51,874 bases of DNA from Bryobacterales bacterium (GCA_030693045.1 JAUYBU010000068.1:1-51874), one strand, 5' to 3'; positions 29,547 to 36,744 are shown, counted from the stretch's first letter. Notes: generated from the letters alone by a model not told the origin. Numbers and translations: made by a program.

Positions 29547-30569
29547 CTATTCGCGAGAGGCTGGTTTGTACTGGGTCTTGAAGGAGAAGAACCCCGGAAT
29601 GTACTCGCGGAACAACTGCGGGAGCGATTTGTCCAGGTACGAGCGAATCGAAACGTAGCACTCGTCGCACTGATTGGTGCGCGTGAACTCCTCGATCATG
29701 CGCTCGCGCTCTTCCAGCCGATAGCGTTTGAATTGCATCGAGCAAGGCTGCAACATGCCGTCGGCGGTCACTACCAGGAATCGCATTCCGGCCGTGCAGC
29801 CGGGGATGCCGCTGTTTTCGAAATAGCGGCGGGTGGCCTCGATGGTGGCCGGGGCGTTTACCAGCCAGTTGGACTGGTCGCGGCGCGCCTCGACGCGGTC
29901 GAGTTGGTCGTTGAGCGTCTTCAGTTGCTCGGGCGTGTTCAGGAAGTAGTCGCGGCAACCGGTGCGGCGCGACGAATAGGCGCTGTAGCACATGTTCACG
30001 CCCCACTCGTGCGCCTTGTCGGCCATCGCATCGATCTCGCCCACGTTCTCGGAGGTGATGCAGCTATTCAACACGATGTTGTCGTAGCCGAGCTTCGCCA
30101 GTTTCGGGATGATACCGCTAATGTGATCGTACAGGCCGGGATAGCCGCGGAAGACGTCGTGACGGCTGTCGGGGAAATCGAGGCTGACGGAGAACTGGCC
30201 GATGCCCGCCGCGATGAGTTCCAGATACCGCTCCTCGGTCATCTCGGACCAGTTGGAAACCAGAATGGTGTAGGGCAGCCCCGAATCGGATTTGATATTG
30301 CGGACGATCTCGACCACGTCCTTGCGCAGCAAGGGCTCGCCCCCCGAGATCTGCACCACGCAAGGCTTCAGCGCGTCCATGTAGCGCCGGTAGTCGGCCG
30401 GTTTCAGATTGCGCGAATCGTCCTTGGGCCCGCCGTGATCGCAATGCTTGCAGTAGCAGGTGCAGCCGTCGGTCACTTCAAACGAGACCACCAGCGGCCG
30501 CTCGGCGAACCAATTGGCCGTACCGCGGCCGATGATGCGAAGCGATTCAGCGACGGGAACTTTGCGCAT
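29547..30569 (-). CDS. Radical SAM protein with SPASM-like C-terminus
   Basis: A protein of 340 residues. The iron-sulfur motif CxxxCxxC is Cys36, Cys40 and Cys43 in CTCYCKHC, followed by ISGGEPLLRKD (SAM binding) and VSLDFPDS. The C-terminal part has further cysteines in GIPGCTAGM, LQPCSMQF and CDECYVS, which look like auxiliary-cluster ligands as in SPASM proteins. The reaction cannot be told: there is no peptide substrate gene or maturation partner nearby. The N-terminal MRKVPVAESLRIIGRGTANWF resembles a peripheral membrane helix. Confidence 0.9.
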   Translation of the reverse strand: MRKVPVAESLRIIGRGTANWFAERPLVVSFEVTDGCTCYCKHCDHGGPKDDSRNLKPADYRRYMDALKPCVVQISGGEPLLRKDVVEIVRNIKSDSGLPYTILVSNWSEMTEERYLELIAAGIGQFSVSLDFPDSRHDVFRGYPGLYDHISGIIPKLAKLGYDNIVLNSCITSENVGEIDAMADKAHEWGVNMCYSAYSSRRTGCRDYFLNTPEQLKTLNDQLDRVEARRDQSNWLVNAPATIEATRRYFENSGIPGCTAGMRFLVVTADGMLQPCSMQFKRYRLEERERMIEEFTRTNQCDECYVSIRSYLDKSLPQLFREYIPGFFSFKTQYKPASRE

Positions 30570-30686
30570 AAAGGGATCACTCCCCCAACCGGCCGTCCCA
30601 GCGGTCCGATACGGGAGAAATTACTATTGTATCGCGCGGACTGTAGGGGCGGGGTTTGCCGGTATTGTCCTAAACGTGCGTTGGGG

Positions 30687-31484
30687 CTAATCCTGACCAG
30701 TCGCCGCAAGGCCCAGCCATGGTCCGTAGCGGCCAGGGTGATTCCAGTTGTAGCAGGCTGGGCATTCGCACAGGCCGACCGCAGTTTCAGTGCGAAAATG
30801 CCTGAGGCCATGAATAGTCCCATCCCGCTGGTCGAAGCGATGAATGAACTTGGCAATGAAGGTCGGATCTCTCCGTTCGTACAGCAAGAAAACGGAGTGT
30901 GCCACGAAGTCAGCAAGCTGAAGAAGGCGGGTCTCCTTCACGCTGGCGAAGTACGGGATGTCGCTCAGATTTCGGAGGACGCCCCAACGGGTGCCCAGTT
31001 GCCTAAATTCTCGCACCCATATCTTCGCCCGCTTGTCGAATCTGCCTTCTGCGAACACTAAGAGGCCCCGCTGGGGATCATTCTGATCGTTACGCCGTGA
31101 CAGGAATCTGTCGAATCTGGACAGGATCTGCTCCGTCGCATGAGAGACAGCGTCTTCTCCGTAAAGCGAAGCGCTCTTTTCGACTGCGGCCGCGAACAGG
31201 ATCATGCCTGGATCGTTTGCCCTGGCAATCGCGTCTGCAAGATCCTCCATGATTTCGCGGCGCTTCTGTTCTGGAACGTTTCGCCAGAAGCCCCTACCGG
31301 CCCTGATGGCAGAGGCGTGAAACTCAATCGGAGGAAGTCCTGGAAAGTGCTTTGTCTGGACGCTCTCCAGTTCGCGGGACAGGAAGAATGTCACGCGTTC
31401 GAATACGGCCGCCCCTGCGAGTACGAAGAATCTATCGGTGGGATCAGACTCGTTTCCAGATTCGTCGAGGTAAAGGAGATACAC
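30687..31484 (-). CDS. DUF3800 domain protein
   Basis: A protein of about 265 residues. The family hallmark YLLYLDESGNES is at the N-terminus, followed by FFVLAGAAVFE, IEFHASAIRAG and the C-terminal Asp motif LLQLADFVAHSV. DUF3800 has an RNase-H-like look and is often found on mobile or defence-related DNA, but no activity is proven for this one. GTG 31484 gives the usual family start; TTG 31550 would add 22 unrelated residues but sits 8 bases after a predicted transcription start. Base composition is lower in GC than the surrounding chromosome. Confidence 0.85.
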   Translation of the reverse strand: MYLLYLDESGNESDPTDRFFVLAGAAVFERVTFFLSRELESVQTKHFPGLPPIEFHASAIRAGRGFWRNVPEQKRREIMEDLADAIARANDPGMILFAAAVEKSASLYGEDAVSHATEQILSRFDRFLSRRNDQNDPQRGLLVFAEGRFDKRAKIWVREFRQLGTRWGVLRNLSDIPYFASVKETRLLQLADFVAHSVFLLYERRDPTFIAKFIHRFDQRDGTIHGLRHFRTETAVGLCECPACYNWNHPGRYGPWLGLAATGQD

Positions 31485-31564
31485 GCTAAAAGAAAGGCGA
31501 CGGGCCGCACCAATTGAGGTACGTATGGGTTCCTCACAGAGGAAACTCAACCAGTCGCATTACT

Positions 31565-31592
31565 AGAATATCACCGTTTCGGGGATTGTCAA
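31565..31592 (-). promoter_or_regulatory. Promoter for the DUF3800 gene
   Basis: On the minus strand TTGACA (31592-31587), 16-base spacer, TATTCT (31570-31565). The -35 is a perfect match and lies close to the remnant insertion sequence, whose end could have supplied it. Predicted start is about 31558. Confidence 0.5.
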
Positions 31593-31634
31593 TGGTCCAT
31601 TAGCGTCTGGTTCTGCTCTTTAAAGTTTTTTGTT

Positions 31635-32176
31635 TCAATCGATTAGAAATTCTCCCAGCCTCCACACCCTATCCGTGATCCCCGCTTCCATCGCGGGCGT
31701 GACCCGGATCGTGCGGTGAATCCGGCAGAAGTTGTAGTAGGCGAAGTGCAGGCAGAGCGCGGCCCAAAGACTCTCCCACTTCTTTGAGAAGCCGTTCGTC
31801 AAACGCGTGAGCCGCCGAATTTGCATCCGCATGGTGAGGTTCTGGCGCTCGACTCGTCGGTCTACACGTCTCGGACGGGCACATTGACAATCAAGCGGCC
31901 CAGGAGCTTTCCGCACTTTTCGCCGGCCAGGACGAGCAAGCGGAGAATCGTATCGCGGTGAACGCCCGTGATCCGCTCCGTGCTCCGCACGCTATTCCCT
32001 TCGAACAGGAGCCGTAGGGCCAATTCGGCTTTCTCTTCAGCCAAGTACATCCCGTCAAACAATCGCTCGTGCGGTTCCGTAAAGGTCTTGCGGCATTGAT
32101 GGCAGCGGTAGCGCTGAATGCCGTTCCGATGCTTTCCGAAACGCCGACATTCGATCCGGCATGAGTGGCAGGTCAT
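31635..32176 (-). pseudogene. IS1-family transposase remnant, catalytic core deleted
   Basis: The 5' part (32176-31862) encodes an InsA-like zinc ribbon (CHSC ... CHQC) and helix-turn-helix (NSVRSTERITGVHRDTILRL), with AGGAG before the ATG at 32176. It ends after VNVPVRDV at a TAG. The 3' part, in another frame from about 31860 to 31635, matches the end of IS1-type transposases: VERQNLTMRM, LTRLTNGFSKKWE, YYNFCRIHRTIRVTPAMEAG. In intact relatives several hundred bases with the DDE residues lie between VRDV and VERQNL, so an internal deletion joined the two ends out of frame. The element cannot move by itself. Confidence 0.87.
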
Positions 32177-32303
32177 TGTGAATCTCCTCTTGAGATCCAC
32201 AGCCAGAAGCCGGATAAGGGAGTTGCGGGGTCCGTTCGGCTTCGGCTGTGCGGATTCGAGCCCCAGTGGAAGCGCCAACTTCGACTGGGGCTTTGTTCTT
32301 CAT
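32055..32303 (-). CDS. Possible leaderless small ORF upstream of the transposase remnant
   Basis: An 82-codon frame whose ATG (32303) falls exactly at the predicted transcription start of the minus-strand promoter (six bases after the -10). It overlaps the transposase start in a different frame. The product is proline- and arginine-rich and not recognisable. It may be chance; the promoter may simply serve the transposase, which has its own ribosome site. Confidence 0.25.
   Translation of the reverse strand: MKNKAPVEVGASTGARIRTAEAERTPQLPYPASGCGSQEEIHNDLPLMPDRMSAFRKASERHSALPLPSMPQDLYGTARAIV
32259..32296. terminator. Hairpin near the insertion sequence end
   Basis: AGCCCCAGT and ACTGGGGCT pair across about 16 bases that themselves contain GAAG/CTTC pairing. 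On the plus strand the hairpin is followed by TTGTTCTT. It could stop transcription entering from the transposase side, or act as a leader structure on the minus transcript. Confidence 0.4.
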
Positions 32304-32309
32304 GATTAA

Positions 32310-32338
32310 ACTATACGTGACCACTCACGTAATGTCAG
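32310..32338 (-). promoter_or_regulatory. Divergent promoter, minus strand, leaderless
   Basis: Minus-strand CTGACA (32338-32333), 17-base spacer, TATAGT (32315-32310). The spacer holds the palindrome TACGTGA-N4-TCACGTA (32314-32331). An ATG begins six bases after the -10. Confidence 0.6.
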
Positions 32339-32374
32339 GAGAAAAGTGTTGACTTTTTCGTGACCGCTCAGGTA
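32314..32374. promoter_or_regulatory. Pair of matching operators in two divergent promoters
   Basis: Site 1, 32314-32331, is a perfect palindrome TACGTGA-CCAC-TCACGTA. Site 2, 32358-32374, is a diverged copy TCGTGA-CCGC-TCAGGTA. Each lies in the spacer of one promoter and abuts or overlaps its -10. One repressor could control both directions; its gene is not evident nearby. Confidence 0.6.
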
Positions 32375-32378
32375 TACT
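32349..32378 (+). promoter_or_regulatory. Divergent promoter, plus strand, leaderless
   Basis: TTGACT (32349-32354), 18-base spacer, TATACT (32373-32378). The expected start is about 32385, which is the first base of an in-frame GTG of the small basic protein gene. There is no Shine-Dalgarno sequence. Confidence 0.65.
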
Positions 32379-32552
32379 ATGAGCGTGCTGAGAAAGAAGG
32401 ACCCGGCGGCAGTAGAGCTCGGCCGCAAAGGCGGCAAGAAGGGCGGCCCAGCTAGGGCGGCCAGAATGACACCGGAACAGCGAAGCGAGAGCGCCCGCAA
32501 TGCAGTCAACACTCGCTGGGCAAAGGCGAAGGCGGAGCGTACTACGGTTTGA
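32379..32552 (+). CDS. Small basic KGG-type protein
   Basis: 58 codons from ATG 32379, or 56 from GTG 32385, which is the likelier start because the -10 element ends at 32378. The product is very basic: a Gly/Lys stretch GRKGGKKGGPARAARM, then TPEQRSESARNAVNTRWAKAKAE. The last part matches the common short module MTPEQRxExARxAxxxRW seen in many small uncharacterised bacterial proteins. It probably binds nucleic acid by charge, which is inference. It is read divergently from the transposase remnant and is followed within 10 bases by a tRNA-like structure. Confidence 0.7.
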   Translation: MSVLRKKDPAAVELGRKGGKKGGPARAARMTPEQRSESARNAVNTRWAKAKAERTTV

Positions 32553-32561
32553 TCTTTGGGA

Positions 32562-32639
32562 GGTCGGGGTGGGAATCGCACCCATTGCTCAGGAGTTGCA
32601 GGCTCCTGTCCCTAACTGTTCGGGATTAGCTCCCCGACC
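32562..32639 (-). ncRNA. tRNA-like cloverleaf, degenerate
   Basis: Minus-strand 78 bases closed by a perfect 8-bp stem GGTCGGGG/CCCCGACC. Inside are three hairpins: CTAA/TTAG (10-base loop), CAGGAG/CTCCTG with 7-base loop CCTGCAA, and TGGG/CCCA with loop TGCGATT. The T-loop differs from the normal TTCGATT by one base, and the anticodon loop would read UGC (Ala) but has C where U33 belongs. The D-loop lacks GG and position 8 is not U. No CCA is encoded. It is either a decayed tRNA or a tRNA mimic; the same fold also forms on the plus strand as 3' UTR of the small basic protein gene. Confidence 0.5.
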
Positions 32640-32649
32640 ATTCCAAGGT

Positions 32650-32676
32650 GCTAGGGGGAGTGGCCCTCCCCCTAGC
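32650..32676. repeat. Perfect 11-bp hairpin
   Basis: GCTAGGGGGAG (32650-32660), five-base loop, CTCCCCCTAGC (32666-32676). It sits just before a classic terminator and may stabilise the 3' end of the small basic protein mRNA. Confidence 0.7.
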
Positions 32677-32679
32677 GGC

Positions 32680-32704
32680 TCCAGCGGAATGCTGGATTTT
32701 TCTC
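32680..32704 (+). terminator. Rho-independent terminator
   Basis: TCCAGC-GGAAT-GCTGGA followed by TTTTTCTC. It is placed to end the small basic protein transcript after the cloverleaf. Confidence 0.7.
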
Positions 32705-32733
32705 TGGACTGGTGGTCCGCGATTTCGTATAAT
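32705..32733 (+). promoter_or_regulatory. Promoter of a candidate small RNA
   Basis: TGGACT (32705-32710), 17-base spacer, perfect TATAAT (32728-32733). It starts immediately after the preceding terminator. Predicted start is near 32740. Confidence 0.55.
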
Positions 32734-32739
32734 GCAGTT

Positions 32740-32845
32740 GTAGCCTGCTTGCACAAACATCCTTTCGACCTCGACAATCGACTGGAAACAAAGGCTTACA
32801 GGGCACCGATGGGTCTCAAGCTCCGGTGCCTTGTTTCATTTTATG
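32740..32845 (+). ncRNA. Candidate small RNA
   Basis: About 105 bases between a good promoter and a terminator hairpin (GGCACCG 32802-32808 with CGGTGCC 32824-32830, then TTGTTTCATTTT). Flanking AAACAA and TTGTTT can extend the stem. No reading frame with a ribosome site is present. The terminator overlaps the 3' end of the convergent hypothetical gene and works in both directions, so its end is antisense to that mRNA tail. Confidence 0.45.
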
Positions 32846-33263
32846 CCGTTTTCCCTTTCTTTCCGCCATCTACAGCTGTAAGCGGAAGTTGTTTCTGGCC
32901 CAGCACCTCATCAGCCATGCTAACCAAGAACATGCCTTCCTCTTCGTTCCAATCAGCGGAGAATGAGCGACTTTCGTTCCTGCCGTTGTATCCAATATGA
33001 TCCAGAAATGTTACGGCCGAAAACCCGGCCCCATTTCCCTTCTTCCCATAGTGCACTCGATATGCGCGGGAGTCCTTCTTGGAAATCGGACGGATCGCAA
33101 ATCTTTTGGTTTCAATGTCCCACAGTAGAATCACATTCTCGACTGCCTGTTTTTCAAGTATCACTGTGGCCGCCTTGTTGAGTGCGATGCGGCCAAGTGT
33201 TGTCAGTGTGACTTGCGGTGACGCTAGGCGTCTAACCTTGCGGCTGAAGATTTCAAATGCCAT
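32841..33263 (-). CDS. Hypothetical protein of 140 residues
   Basis: Start ATG 33263 has GAGG ten bases upstream; an earlier start at 33287 lies inside the promoter and is rejected. The product begins MAFEIFSRKVRR, then LTTLGRIALNKAATVIL, VILLWDIETKRFAIRPI and GKKGNGAGFSAVTFLDHIGY. It looks like a compact, conserved-type domain with a beta-rich centre; I cannot name the family. It stands alone behind a strong promoter in the low-GC island, convergent with the candidate small RNA. Confidence 0.75.
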   Translation of the reverse strand: MAFEIFSRKVRRLASPQVTLTTLGRIALNKAATVILEKQAVENVILLWDIETKRFAIRPISKKDSRAYRVHYGKKGNGAGFSAVTFLDHIGYNGRNESRSFSADWNEEEGMFLVSMADEVLGQKQLPLTAVDGGKKGKTA

Positions 33264-33277
33264 CGTTATCGAACCTC

Positions 33278-33315
33278 GACAGATCAAGTATACAGGTCCA
33301 ACAATAATCTGTCAA
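33278..33315 (-). promoter_or_regulatory. Near-consensus promoter with flanking inverted repeat
   Basis: Minus-strand TTGACA (33315-33310), 17-base spacer, TATACT (33292-33287). GACAGAT (33278-33284) and its complement ATCTGTC (33307-33313) flank the core and overlap the -35 and the predicted start, which is a likely operator arrangement. Confidence 0.65.
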
Positions 33316-33503
33316 GTAGAAAATCGTAATTCACGCAGTAGTTCCATCGGTAAGAATCAATGTCCCATTGGAAGCGTTGATTATGGTTGTCCTGATTGCT
33401 TTCGCGGCCTGCCACCACCCCGCGTCTTGCGCATGGCGATTACTGATGCCGGGCACACGCAGATAACGCACTACCGGTGACCGCAGTGACTGCGGGCGCC
33501 ACT

Positions 33504-35321
33504 CTACAGCGTTCCCTGGCGCGCGGCTTCGATCGAAATCCGGTTCTGTTCCAGGATCGTGCCGGTGGCGCGGGCCAGGGCGGCGCGCGCTTTTGCCACG
33601 GCGCTGCGCGTGGCGACTTCGGCCGAGCGGGCCTGGGCCACCTGGCTCTGGAATTGCACCAGCAGATAGCTGGTCGATGCGCCGACTTCGAACTTGGCCT
33701 GCTCGACCTGGAGCGATTCCTCCTGAAACCGCCGGGCCTCGACCGCCGCGCCGTAAGCGCTACGGGCGCGGCTGAGGGCGATGAAGGCGTCCTCGACTTC
33801 CAGGCGCGCCTGGTTGCGCAACTGCTGCAGCCGGATGCCGGTTTGGCGCACCTGGATTTCGTCGCGCGCCAGATCGGCCTGGGCCAGGCGATTGCGCAGC
33901 GGCAGGTCGAACTGAATGTCGGCGGCGTAAGTGGGATAGTTGCGGCGGAAAATCTGCGCCAGCGCCGAACCATAACCGCCCAGATACGTCGGGTCGAGAC
34001 TGGCGGCCACCGGATTCGCCTGGCCCGCCAGAGCGTTGTTCTGCGCCGACGCGACCAGGTCGAGTTGCGGCTTGACCGCGTTGCGCGCGCCCTCCAGGCT
34101 GATCTCGCCGTTCAAAAGCTGGAGCGCGGCCTGCGAAATGTCGGCTCGATTGGCGAGCGCGATATCGAAGAGTTCCTCCAGCTTCGGCGTCGGGAGTTCG
34201 CCCGGATCGAGCGGCGTGGTCGGAATGACTTCGGCGGAGCGCACGCTCGGGTCGGCCGAACCCGAGCGCGTGAGCACGTTCTTGAGCACGGCCTGCTGCT
34301 CCTCGAACAGCGCTCGCGAGCGCTCCAGATCGAGCCGGGCCGAAAACACCTGCGCATTGGCGCGCGCCAGTTCGACGCTGGCCAGCGTGCCCTCCTCGAC
34401 GAAGGCCCGCGTGTCGGTGAACAGCTTCTCGGAAAGCTGGAGGGTCTGTTGCTTCACCTTGAGGTCTTCCAGCAACGCCACGAAGTCATAGTACAGGCGC
34501 GTCACGCCGTAGACCGTGTTGATGAGTTGCTGGCGGAACAGCAGGTCCACGATCTGACGTTCGTTTTCGGCGATGCGCTGGTAGCGGCGATTGACGCGCA
34601 GCCCGAAACCGCGCAGCAAGGGTTGCGTGAGAGTCAGTGAGAGCGCGGATGTCGTGTAAGGGCTGTAGGCGCTGCGAACCGAGTTAGTCACCTGGCGAAA
34701 ATTATCGAAGTTGAGTCCCACCTGCGCGCCAGAGGCGAACGACTGACGGAAGCCGCCGCCGGCGGTGAAGTTCTGAGTCACCAGGTTCGGCGTGCCGGCA
34801 AGGTTACTGCTGGTCTGCGGCGCGCTAGCGTGCTGGAGCAGCGTGCGCGCGCTCACATACGGATCCAGGTTGGGCAGCGCGGCGCCGCTCGAAAGCGGCA
34901 CGTTTCCCAAGAGGCTCAGGTTGGACTGAATCTGTCCCAGCGCGCCGGTTTCGAGCGGGTTGGTGGAAACCGTGGCGCCGGGCAGCGCCCGTTGCGCCGC
35001 GCTCGAAATGAGCAGTGCCGACGAGGGGCCGCCCACGCCGGCGGGCGCCTCGGCCAGCGTGTAGTTGAGGCCGCGCGTGACGCCGCCCGCCTGGGCGCGC
35101 AGCCGTTCGGTCGCGGCGACGCCGAGATTGAGGCGCTGGAACTCGACATCCAGATTATTCTCGATGCCCAGCGCGATGGCCTCTTCCAGGGACAGGTAGA
35201 GTTTGCCGGCGCGCAGCAGTTTTTCGACTCGCGGCGAGTTGCCGAGGTTGCCCGTGTCGGCCGCTCCGGCTGACGCCAGACATGAGAAGAGGATGACAAT
35301 CCAGGCGGTGATCTGTCGCAT
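33504..35321 (-). CDS. TolC-family outer membrane efflux protein
   Basis: A protein of 605 residues, longer than the usual 450-500. Signal peptide MRQITAWIVILFSCLASAGAA. Two structural repeats of the TolC fold are visible: LSLEEAIALGIENNLDVEFQRLN and, in the second half, LEELFDIALANRADISQAALQLL, each followed by long helices (QVRQTGIRLQQLRNQARLEVEDA). An insert of about 100 residues rich in Ser/Gly/Asn follows the first helix. It is the third gene of the efflux operon, 18 bases after the adaptor, and forms the outer-membrane channel. Confidence 0.93.
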   Translation of the reverse strand: MRQITAWIVILFSCLASAGAADTGNLGNSPRVEKLLRAGKLYLSLEEAIALGIENNLDVEFQRLNLGVAATERLRAQAGGVTRGLNYTLAEAPAGVGGPSSALLISSAAQRALPGATVSTNPLETGALGQIQSNLSLLGNVPLSSGAALPNLDPYVSARTLLQHASAPQTSSNLAGTPNLVTQNFTAGGGFRQSFASGAQVGLNFDNFRQVTNSVRSAYSPYTTSALSLTLTQPLLRGFGLRVNRRYQRIAENERQIVDLLFRQQLINTVYGVTRLYYDFVALLEDLKVKQQTLQLSEKLFTDTRAFVEEGTLASVELARANAQVFSARLDLERSRALFEEQQAVLKNVLTRSGSADPSVRSAEVIPTTPLDPGELPTPKLEELFDIALANRADISQAALQLLNGEISLEGARNAVKPQLDLVASAQNNALAGQANPVAASLDPTYLGGYGSALAQIFRRNYPTYAADIQFDLPLRNRLAQADLARDEIQVRQTGIRLQQLRNQARLEVEDAFIALSRARSAYGAAVEARRFQEESLQVEQAKFEVGASTSYLLVQFQSQVAQARSAEVATRSAVAKARAALARATGTILEQNRISIEAARQGTL

Positions 35322-35339
35322 CGTGAACGCTCCTCTTCC

Positions 35340-36728
35340 TCAGCGCCGCCGCTTGCCCTCGGCCGGACGCGGGGCTACCTCGCGCGTCTCGACGCGGACG
35401 CCCTCGCGGACATCGTCGCCCGGGTTGACCACCAGCAGGTCCCCGTCGGCCAGACCCGACAGGGCCTCGACCTCGCGCCCGAAATCGCGCCCGATGCGAA
35501 TCTTCTGGAAGTGAACCACGCCGTCGCGCAGGACGGCCACCTGCGGGCCGTCCGGGCGGATCACCACCGTGTCGCCGGAGGCCAGCACCGGGCGCGCGGC
35601 GCGGGCCATTGTCAGACGCACCTGCGCGTACATCCCCGGCATCAGGACGCCGCCCGGATTCGGAATTTGCAATTCGGCGAGCAGCGTGCGGCTGGCCGCG
35701 TCCAGGGCGTTCGAAGTTCGGGCAACCCGCCCCGGGAAAACGCGCCCGGGATGCTGGCTCACCGTCACTTCGGCCTTTGCGCCGGGCCGCACCAGGTCCG
35801 AATAAGACTGCGGGACGTTGATGAAGGCGCGAAGAACGTCGGTCCGCGCAATTCGGAACAGGAGCGTCTGGCCCGCGCCGATCAGCGCGCCGGCGTCGAC
35901 ATTGCGAAGCGTGATGACGCCGGCAAAAGGAGCGCGGACCGTCTTGTAGCTTTGCATTTGCTCGAGGCGGGCGAGATTCGCTTCCACGGCGGCCACATTG
36001 CTCTCGGAGGCCAGCACCGTTTTCTCGAGCGCGCGCACATTGGCGGTCTGGGCGTTGAGCTGGGCCTGGTAGGTGTCGTTCTCCTGCCGGGAAACGGCGC
36101 CGCGGGCGAGCAAGTTGGCCCATCGCCCGGCGGTGATTTTCGCGAGCGCCTGGTTGGCGCGGCCCTGTTCGACACTGGCGCGGGTCTGTTCGACGGCGGC
36201 GCGAGCTTGCAGCACGGCCGCGCGCGCCTGCTGAACCTGCTGGTCGAGTTCGGGCGCTTCAATCTCGGCCAGCGCCGCGCCGGCCGCGACGCGGTCGCCG
36301 ATGTCGGCCAGGCGGCGCTTCAGATAGCCGTCGGCGCGCGCCAGCACGGGAGCTTCCGTCACGGGTTGGATGGAACCCGGGAGATCGATGACGTTGACCG
36401 GGTCCGACAACCGGGCGCGGGTCGTATTGACCACCGGGGCCGCGGCGGCCACGGCGCCGGCGTCGGCAACCACGGCTTTTTCGCGGCGCTGGCGCGGCAG
36501 CCAGCCCACGCCGAAACCGACGATCAGGATCAGTACAATCCCCACCAAAATGAGTCCGATCGTGCGCGCGGCCGGACGCCGGGGCGGCGGCATACGATCG
36601 TCGCCGTGACCGATGGTCCGCTCGAGTTTTTCCTTGAGCAGGGCGGCCTCGGCGCGCAGCACGGTTTCCCGGTCATGGTCCAGCGCGGGGTGGTCGGCGG
36701 GTTGGGGATCTTTACCGGAATCTGTCAT
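35340..36728 (-). CDS. RND efflux periplasmic adaptor (HlyD/MexA family)
   Basis: A protein of 462 residues. There is a cytoplasmic N-terminus of about 50 residues, one membrane helix (TIGLILVGIVLILIVGFGVG), then a lipoyl half-motif (VLARADGYLKRRLADIGDRV), a long coiled-coil hairpin rich in Ala/Gln/Glu, the second lipoyl half (KTVRAPFAGVITLRNVDAGA) and a beta-barrel ending in GLADGDLLVVNPGDDVREG. It bridges the inner-membrane pump and TolC channel. The charged N-terminal extension before the helix is longer than in MexA-type lipoproteins. Confidence 0.94.
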   Translation of the reverse strand: MTDSGKDPQPADHPALDHDRETVLRAEAALLKEKLERTIGHGDDRMPPPRRPAARTIGLILVGIVLILIVGFGVGWLPRQRREKAVVADAGAVAAAAPVVNTTRARLSDPVNVIDLPGSIQPVTEAPVLARADGYLKRRLADIGDRVAAGAALAEIEAPELDQQVQQARAAVLQARAAVEQTRASVEQGRANQALAKITAGRWANLLARGAVSRQENDTYQAQLNAQTANVRALEKTVLASESNVAAVEANLARLEQMQSYKTVRAPFAGVITLRNVDAGALIGAGQTLLFRIARTDVLRAFINVPQSYSDLVRPGAKAEVTVSQHPGRVFPGRVARTSNALDAASRTLLAELQIPNPGGVLMPGMYAQVRLTMARAARPVLASGDTVVIRPDGPQVAVLRDGVVHFQKIRIGRDFGREVEALSGLADGDLLVVNPGDDVREGVRVETREVAPRPAEGKRRR

Positions 36729-36744
36729 TTCTGTTTCATCCTGC

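Noticed and set aside
32055-32303. Leaderless 82-codon frame as a firm gene
   Set aside because: Listed only with low confidence: its ATG placement is striking, but it overlaps the transposase and has no recognisable sequence.
31593-32310. Defined terminal inverted repeats and target duplication of the IS remnant
   Set aside because: I could not find a convincing pair of matching ends by eye, so no boundaries are claimed.
32562-32639. A functional tRNA-Ala
   Set aside because: U8, U33, the D-loop GG and the standard arm spacing are missing, so only a tRNA-like structure is claimed.
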